This document shows, in pieces, positions 57,596-64,000 of a DNA stretch of 64,000 bases. This DNA is from Cerioporus squamosus (taxonomy: Eukaryota > Basidiomycota > Agaricomycetes > Polyporales > Polyporaceae). A model generated the notes under the pieces. That model was not told the origin of the DNA. It searched no databases and saw only the letters and a list, made by a program, of their open reading frames with translations. The stretch spans positions 182,393 through 246,392 of the forward strand of contig JABYQS010000040.1 of NCBI GenBank assembly GCA_022592435.1. Reading direction: 5' to 3'. Position 1 is the stretch's first letter. Each line of letters starts with the position of its first letter. Made by a program: the position numbers and the translations under genes.

Positions 57596-58984
57596 ACCTG
57601 CGCCGCGAGCAGTCGAGCTTCGCGTGGCGAGGGCACTGTCTCATGGAAACGTCAGCATGTCGCACGTCCTGAATGAGGTCGGACATGACGTACCTGGATG
57701 TGCGTGTGTCCTCCCAACCAACCGGGCGGTGTGCAGCAATCGGACTCGGATGGCGAAGGCAACGGCGGGGACGGATGAGAGCTGAGTGGCGGACAACAGA
57801 CGAGACAGAGGAGAGGGGAGCGGGGACATGAGCACGAAACGAGCCTGTCCTGTCGCTCTCGAGTTCTACTCAGTACTTATACCCGCAGGACCCAGGCTCA
57901 TCGTGCGCAGATCTGTGACTGGTCAGCAGAGCGACGTATCCGGCAGCGAGTCTCCGTCGGCTAGCTGAGACGACTCGGACACGCGGCCTCGGGCAGTTGG
58001 AATACGCGGACTTGGCAGGCCGCGAGTCGCCGTCTGTTTGCTTTGGGGTTGTGACGGGCGTGTCGGATGCCTGGGAGTTCGACAGCCGGTTGGGTGCACA
58101 GAATACCCTCGGGCTATTCTCCGACTGTGCGGTTTCTTTCGAATCTTAGTGTGCTGTGCCCGGGAGAACACGTCTGAGTCTTGAACGGCTATTACAGCGC
58201 ATGCAGCAGCTCGAGCTGCTCACCGACTGGAGTTCCGACGTGTTATTGCTGCTCGTCGGACTCGAGCTCGGGCAAGAGGAAAGGGCGCACCCCGGCTGCA
58301 TGGCATGCATGCCGTACAGCGGCATCGTACAGACGGCTGGGATGACAGCGGAACCGCATGTGCGAACTATTTGCTTGAGAATGCGCTGGGCGGTGCGAGC
58401 GTACGCGACGGCTCCGAGCTTGGGAGAGTGCGTCATGAGAGTTAATGTATCCTGCGGGCCGTATGCGGCATTGTCGCTTCGACTGGGAATCTGTCTGCAT
58501 GACTACATCACTGCATCGTACTCGCTGGAAACAGACGTCGCAGGTGTCGATCTCAAGCTGCTGGGCAGTCGTACTGTATGTAGTACTCATTTCTGACGAT
58601 TCTGCTTCCCCCTGTACTTCGTGTATGAGAATATAAACTTGTTCTTCGTTCGCTTGGGTGTGCCGTTCTTATCGGCCGGCGATGCCTAGTGTTTAAGCAC
58701 GGAGACAGGGTCGCATGGATGGCAGTTAGTCCTCAGTATGCGACGGATCCACTGCGCTGGTGAGCCTACTGAAGGTCTTTGAGTCGCTTGCCAAGACAGT
58801 ACAGTCAGAATACTTCCGGGAATGTGTCCGACCTCCAGAATTTGCCTGGTAGCGGCAGCAGCAGAGCTCGGAAGGCCTCCGGCGCACGACTACGTTGTCA
58901 CAGAAGCTTCCTTCTTCAAGCATGCGCAGGAGTCTGCAGTCACTTTAGCCATGGAACGAATTGTGAGAAGCCCCAGTGAATTGG
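57596..58984. other. Unassigned subtelomeric sequence
   Basis: About 1.4 kb. A 146-codon frame at 58156-58596 begins with GTG and has no recognisable motif. I see no repeat shared with the rest of the window. Confidence 0.4.
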
Positions 58985-58990
58985 TATAAA
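58985..58990 (+). promoter_or_regulatory. TATA box of the gene at 59056
   Basis: TATAAA starting 71 bp before the ATG, in the same position class as the other TATA boxes in this window. Confidence 0.55.
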
Positions 58991-59055
58991 TTAGCCAGCA
59001 GACCATCGTCTCAGCACGAGCTTTGTGGTCATTTCTACGTCCATTGCAGCTCAAC

Positions 59056-59901
59056 ATGGTCGCTACAAGTTCTCGTCGTCCACTTTCCTTTCTTACGCCA
59101 TCCAGTAACCCTGTACGATGCTCCCTGCATACCGCTCTCCTCCGTTCGCAACCAGAGCCTCCGCCGAAGCGTACATACAAGACCGAAGAGGCTCGGATCC
59201 GGGGATCTGTTCGCACGCTGCTGGACTCGTCTCTCGGTACGTACTTTCCCACCCCAGACCCATGGCCTCGGAACTGCAACCTGAGCTCATATCTCTTTCA
59301 CACAGCCGATACGTCCGGCGTACCGAATGCCAAGATGCACTGGGGACTTCTCCCCTTCCGGGACTTCGTCGCCGTGCCGCTTGGTGTCCTCCTCGTCAGC
59401 TGGCCGGCCGAGTATCCGTTTGCAAACCTCAGCAGCAAGGGTGCTCCCGGGATGAAGGCCTTGCGCAAGCTCCTCCAGCTTCTCGAGGCCAAGCCACCGA
59501 AGCTCTACTTTGTCAAGGCGACCGAAGAGCAGCTGCGTGCTGCACGGTTCGACGCTGCAAGCATCTGCCCGGGACCGCTCTTCCCAGCACCCGAGCCTCG
59601 GCTTGGCTACGACAATATCGGCAAGCGGGTGAAGATTCAGCGGACCAACAGCGGTACAGTCATCCCTCCCCGCCATGTCCGCAACGGCCCGAAGAGCGCA
59701 AAGAAGATCTCCGATGAGGTCGAGGCCGCGGTCGATGCGGAGGTCGCAGCTGACCCAACACCACCTGTGAAGGGACCGCGTCCGCAGATTCACACACCGC
59801 AGGGCATACGGCTTGGCTGGTACGAGACAGGCCTTCGGGTCTTGTCTCTGGGCACGGAGTTGGAGGACGACATCTCGGACTGGACTGAAGACGAGAATTG
59901 A
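59056..59901 (+). CDS. Intronless protein of unknown function
   Basis: 281 residues from ATG 59056 (MVATSSRRPLSF), preceded by a TATA box. The first about 35 residues are rich in Arg/Ser/Leu with few acids, as in a mitochondrial presequence. The middle is compact and mixed (GSVRTLLDSSLGTYFPTPDP, KMHWGLLPFRDFVAVPLGVL, MKALRKLLQLLEAKPPKLYF). Then come a basic linker (KRVKIQRTNSG, NGPKSAKK), an Ala/Glu stretch, and an acidic end (ELEDDISDWTEDEN). I recognise no family. The long single frame, plausible start, promoter and ordered composition make it a credible gene, and it is the last one before the telomere. Confidence 0.75.
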   Translation: MVATSSRRPLSFLTPSSNPVRCSLHTALLRSQPEPPPKRTYKTEEARIRGSVRTLLDSSLGTYFPTPDPWPRNCNLSSYLFHTADTSGVPNAKMHWGLLPFRDFVAVPLGVLLVSWPAEYPFANLSSKGAPGMKALRKLLQLLEAKPPKLYFVKATEEQLRAARFDAASICPGPLFPAPEPRLGYDNIGKRVKIQRTNSGTVIPPRHVRNGPKSAKKISDEVEAAVDAEVAADPTPPVKGPRPQIHTPQGIRLGWYETGLRVLSLGTELEDDISDWTEDEN

Positions 59902-60212
59902 TAGTCTACTGCAGTTGTTCGCTGCTTCGCTGCATTTCTGTTCATTCAAAGTTATCATACTCGCTAATTAATCACTCATATCCTGCGACACTGGAGAACG
60001 GTGCTCGCTCGGAAATAGTCGATCAGTGAAATGTGCGCGCGTTCCATTGCAAATCAGCCGGGTGGCTAGCGACCCCGCAGAAGCGAGGTTAAACCTGCGC
60101 TCACAGCCACCTCCGCGGCCCCCGTGTCACGCCGTCTCTCCTCTGCTGGCGACATGTCTTCCTACATGTCCGGCGCAGACTTGCACCCGCCTCTCCCTCC
60201 TACCTCCTTCCC
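59902..60212. other. Spacer before the terminal subtelomeric unit
   Basis: About 0.31 kb, with an AT-richer part at 59930-59990. It holds the 3' UTR of the preceding gene; otherwise nothing seen. Confidence 0.45.
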
Positions 60213-63200
60213 GCTTCCGCATTGCGCTGCCCTCTGTCCTCCTCATCACACTAACCTCCGTCCTCACCGTGCTATTCGGTGTTCGCCTTGAAATCGCTCA
60301 GTCTCCACACTCATCCGGCTGCAGTAAGTATCGAGATCAATTTATTTGACGCTGTCTATGCTCGCTACACGGTCTATCATCGCTGACGGAACTTCGTCTA
60401 GCATCTACTACATTCTTCCATCGCCGCTACTGCCCACACATCTCAACCCACCACCCGCCCTACCTTCCCCCTTCCCAACGAGCCCACTTTCGACCCCGAC
60501 GCGCAGCGTGACATCGTCCGGGAGTTCCGAGTCGCAGAGCGATGTGCTCGAGGAGAACGCGAGGTACGCACCTTTCTTTCTTGCGTTCCCGCGAACGCTC
60601 GTCGCGAGTGGTTTGCTGACGGTACTACAACCAGGCACTACTTGCGCCGCCCGGGCGAGACCGTTCTTCTCCCAGCGCATGCGCTGTCTCCGAGCACCAT
60701 GCCTCCGACGACATTGCACGGTCGGCGCGGCCCTACGCCAGTGCAAGTCGACTCGGAACGCTCCCCAGGGCACGCACCACCACGTCGAAGGCGCGTACAC
60801 CATGCCGATGTCCACAGACTGAGGTGCCGTAGACCTTGTAAGTCAGCTATCTCGTCTGCGATGCATGAAGCAGATAACTCACCATGTATCTGCTCCCGCA
60901 GTCTTCTTGTCGACTCGCCGCCGCCTCCAGGCCCGCTGCGACGCATCAAGGCCGGGACACGCGAGCTCTCACCGTCAGTGTGTCTCCCGGGTCGTCGGCC
61001 GTCACTGCTGCGATGCGGCAACGACACGGCACGTCGAGGGGACACCAGGGAGCCGACAGAGTCTCCCGGGCGACTTGCTCTACCTCCCGAGCACAAGTTG
61101 CGACACCGTAGGCCGCTCCCGGCCGGGAGAAGCGTCTCGAGGAGTGTGACCCCCTCCTGTGTCCCTGGTGAGTTGATGTCGTCGTGCTCAATGTACAGAG
61201 CACATTGCTCACCCTTCAGTCATCTAGTTTCGACGCGACGGCGTCGATCCGAGGGGAGCGACGTGGCGTTGACTCTTGGAGATCAATGTCCCATAGTCGT
61301 GTACCCCTCCTCAACCTCGTGTTCCCGACGTTGCGGCTCGCGACTATTCGCACTCGGTGCTGCTCCGGGGCGAGCTTCCCATCACTACTCGAGAGTCGCG
61401 ATGTCGCACGACGCGAGTGGCCACCCCTTCTCTGGGCTCTACGCCGCTATCGAGCTCCCGGACCCGGCATACGACGCTGTCAAGCCTCCATCCGGTGGCA
61501 GAAGGCTTCAAGAGCGTACCACAAGTACCTTGCTGTAAGTCAGTCAGCTCTTCGCCGTTGTGGTTCGCTCATCTCATACCTGCTTCCTGTAGTGCGGACG
61601 TGTCTACGAGGCGGTGTTCGACAACTCCCGGCCGTCTGCTGCAGACTTCGTCCTACACCGCCCGGTTGCAGATGCGTCGAGAGCGCACCCCGGCACCCGC
61701 ATTTGAGCTCCGCGGTATCTGCCAGAGCTCGCCGGCATGTCTTCGTGGGCGGTGTCGAGCTCCCGGATCGTCGTCCGCAGCCGTGTCTCTGTAGGTGGCC
61801 GTCGCTTCTCAGGTGTGGCGATGTGGCAGGACGTGAGCGTCCACTGGTTCTCCGGCTCTCCCCATCCGTCGCTCCACCACTACCGAGCTTCCAAACTCAT
61901 CGCACGACGCCGTCAAGGCCTCAACCACTCTCGAGAGGCTCGAGAAGCCTGCACATGGTCCGCAAGTCCGCCAGCCCTCCGCCGTTGTGAATCACTCACC
62001 TCATGCCTTGTAGTGCGGACGTCGACAGCCCCCGGTTGTTTGTTGCAAACCTCGTCCAACGCCTCGCGCCGGATTGCAGATGCATCGAGAGCGCTCCCAG
62101 ACACGTCGTCCAGCCCACGTTCGAGATCCCGGGGTGTTCGCCAGCACTCCCGGGCATGTTTGCCTGGGAGACGTCGAGCTCCCGGCGTGCTCGTCAGCGC
62201 AGTCGTCTCTCGGAGCGATCGCTCCGCGCCCACTGCACGCTGCAGCACGGACCTCTCAATGAGAGCGAACGCGCGCAGCGCGTCCTCGTCGCGTCCTCGT
62301 TGGCGAGCTTCGTGCGTCCTCGAGACCCGCTGAGTAGCGGCTGCATCACCAACGCTCCCAGGCACGTCTTCATGGTCGACGTCAAGCTCCCAGGTTGCTT
62401 GCGAGCACGCCCGGGTCGTCTCCCACAGCCGTCTCTCTGTGTTTCCGGTTCGCTGCAGCCCGGACCTCTGGAAGAGAGGACGCGTTGCGCGCGACCTCGT
62501 CATCGAGCTTCGTGAGTATCCTTCACCTGCTTTCGACGGCGTACAGTGTTGCCCTGCTAACTTACCTGTCACTCGGGAATCTCAGCACGTCGCCGGGACA
62601 GTGCATACCGCGGTGTCCGACGCCTCCGGCTTGTGGACGCGCCTTCAGCGCTCCCGGGCACGTTGTCGAGCCCGCATTCGAGCTCCCGGGGTGTTCGTCA
62701 GCGCTCCCGGGCACGCGCTCCTGGGCAACATCGAGCTCCCGGGCTGCTCGCCATCGCAGTCGTCTGTCCCAGCCAGAGCGCCGCGCTCGCTGGTCGCTGC
62801 AGCCTGGACCTCTGGAGGAGGGAGGACGCGCGCAGCGCGTCCTCGACGAGCTTCGTGAGTCTTCGCTGGCTTTTGCTGGCTTGCTGTTCTTACCTGCCAG
62901 GTTCGAGCAGGTTGCCAGGACCGCGCGCTGTTGACACGCGGACGACGTGGTGTGCAGCGGGGAGAGGCAACGGGTGTAGCGTGTTCTCTGTACACTGCTG
63001 CGTGCAGGTGAGCATGCAGCTAGCTTCCTTGTACGACGTCCACTCACGTACCTTTCTTGTGCAGACTGCTCCTCGCCCGATGTGCTGGACCTCCGGTCTC
63101 CCATCGGCTCGACAAAAACGTGCCTGCCGAATAGGCTGCTTGAGGTGCGTTCGAAGTTTGTTGGACGCAAGACTGGCTCTGACGTACCTCGCGTCCCGCG

Positions 63201-63866
63201 CACCCGGGCGCAATCCGGTTGCTTCGTGCATCGAAGGATCCAGGACGTGTATGGTCAGCTTGCGATCCCGGAGCAGCTCCCAACCCAGTCTGAGCACAGA
63301 TTCCCCAGCAAAGTGTCGGCACCTCGTCCCGGATGTTGGCTACAGCGTCCTCCTGCATGCAAGCACGACAAGAGACCATACTACGCGTGGGTACTTACCT
63401 CGGTGCGTATTCTCGCGTCTCCGACAGCTAACCGCACCGCCTGACAATCTCCGCAGACGAGTCTTGTCCGGTCGCTACCAGCACATCAGGTCGTCCCAAG
63501 CCCACCCAGCAGCAAGAAAGCGCAAGCATGCTGCATGAGACTTACCTTGCTATGTGCGCGGACGCTGTACGTCGCTCTGACAGCTCTCAAGTGCCTCCCA
63601 TGCGCCTCTAGCCCAGCCTACAAGTCTCGAGTCCTCGGGATGTCGAGCAGTCTGGAAGTCCCAGGTAAGCACGGAGTCGTCTAAAGAAGAGCGCGAAATT
63701 GGGACGAGTTCCCCAGTGCAGAGTGTGCAAGCGAAGACGGAGCGGCGAGACGTGGTGGTGGTCGGAGACAAGAGACAGGCGGAATAGGCGCCCGTACTCT
63801 GGGACGTGTTCTGTCGCCGCGCAGGGGTGTCGTACTTACTACTCCCCGCGGCGCGTTCTCTCGTAC
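60213..63866 (+). repeat. Subtelomeric unit U, terminal copy
   Basis: Same unit as 49268-52487, about 430 bp longer. Much of the excess is a second copy of an internal module: 61400-61800 resembles 61815-62210 (shared layout GCGATGT..., intron-like ...TGTAG, then TGCGGACGT and CGAGAGCGC), where the proximal copy has only one. A smaller added block with GCGCTCCCGGGCACG lies near 62645-62720. It ends at CTCGTAC just before the telomere. Confidence 0.8.
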
Positions 63867-63871
63867 ACGAA

Positions 63872-64000
63872 TTAGGGTTAGGGTTAGGGTTAGGGTTAAG
63901 GGTTAGGGTTAGGGTTAGGGTTAGGGTTAGGGTTAGGGTTAGGGTTAGGGTTAGGGTTAGGGTTAGGGTTAGGGTTAGGGTTAGGGTTAGGGTTAGGGTT
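63872..64000 (+). repeat. Telomere, (TTAGGG)n
   Basis: Four TTAGGG units, one variant TTAAGGG (63896-63902), then sixteen more TTAGGG units and two bases at the window end. The G-rich strand runs 5' to 3' toward the right, as expected for a right chromosome end. Confidence 0.99.

Noticed and set aside
58156..58596. 146-codon plus-strand frame
   Set aside because: Begins with GTG, no convincing ATG, no recognisable motif.
1..64000. tRNA, rRNA or CRISPR features
   Set aside because: No cloverleaf, rRNA block or regularly spaced direct repeat pattern was seen. The tandem repeats present are microsatellites, an 18 bp coding-type repeat and telomere units.

Overview
The window is the right-hand end of a chromosome from a filamentous basidiomycete, most likely an Agaricomycete of polypore type. 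It ends in (TTAGGG)n. Genes have many 50-75 bp GT-AG introns, base composition is GC-rich, and the families present (HET-domain proteins, expanded F-box/LRR proteins, tandem flavin monooxygenases) are typical of that group. There is no bacterial signal such as Shine-Dalgarno sites or operons. All functional calls come from reading translated exons by eye; no search was run.

Region 1 (1-15.4 kb) looks metabolic. Three tandem, same-strand, many-intron FAD/NADPH monooxygenase paralogues lie at 1-2590 (cut by the window edge), 8979-11583 and 12708-15409. Among them are a signal-peptide/single-TM membrane protein (3484-5054) and a class-II SAM O-methyltransferase (5291-7165, minus). Each complete gene of this block has a TATA-like box about 45-70 bp before its ATG.

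Region 2 (15.4-27.1 kb) holds an F-box/LRR-like family. Three copies read as intact on the minus strand (15455-17173, 19742-21444, 21825-23552). A Mrx19/Mit_KHE1-type mitochondrial protein gene (17916-19189) sits beside the first. The pair Mrx19 + F-box 1 recurs inverted and decayed at 24.56-27.12 kb.

Region 3 (27.5-48.8 kb) contains two HET-domain genes in inverted orientation flanking an importin-beta-3 gene (38950-43218). The right HET copy (46693-48753) is intact. The left copy is split by a 6.84 kb non-LTR retrotransposon (28963-35803) and has a 243 bp MITE (36758-37000) in its 3' flank.

Region 4 (49-64 kb) is a subtelomeric mosaic. A 3.2-3.7 kb unit occurs twice (49268-52487 and 60213-63866). 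The distal copy runs straight into the telomere; the proximal copy ends at the equivalent base in what looks like decayed telomere sequence. Between them lie an inverted, C-terminally truncated importin copy (52905-55034), a third copy of the HET-flank repeat (55200-57595), and one intact intronless gene of unknown function (59056-59901).

The most interesting material is the record of subtelomere rearrangement (internal controls for insertions, a possible old chromosome end, inverted gene-pair duplications) and a retrotransposon in which an RNase H-like domain lies between endonuclease and reverse transcriptase. I did not find a gene system that I can call clearly new.
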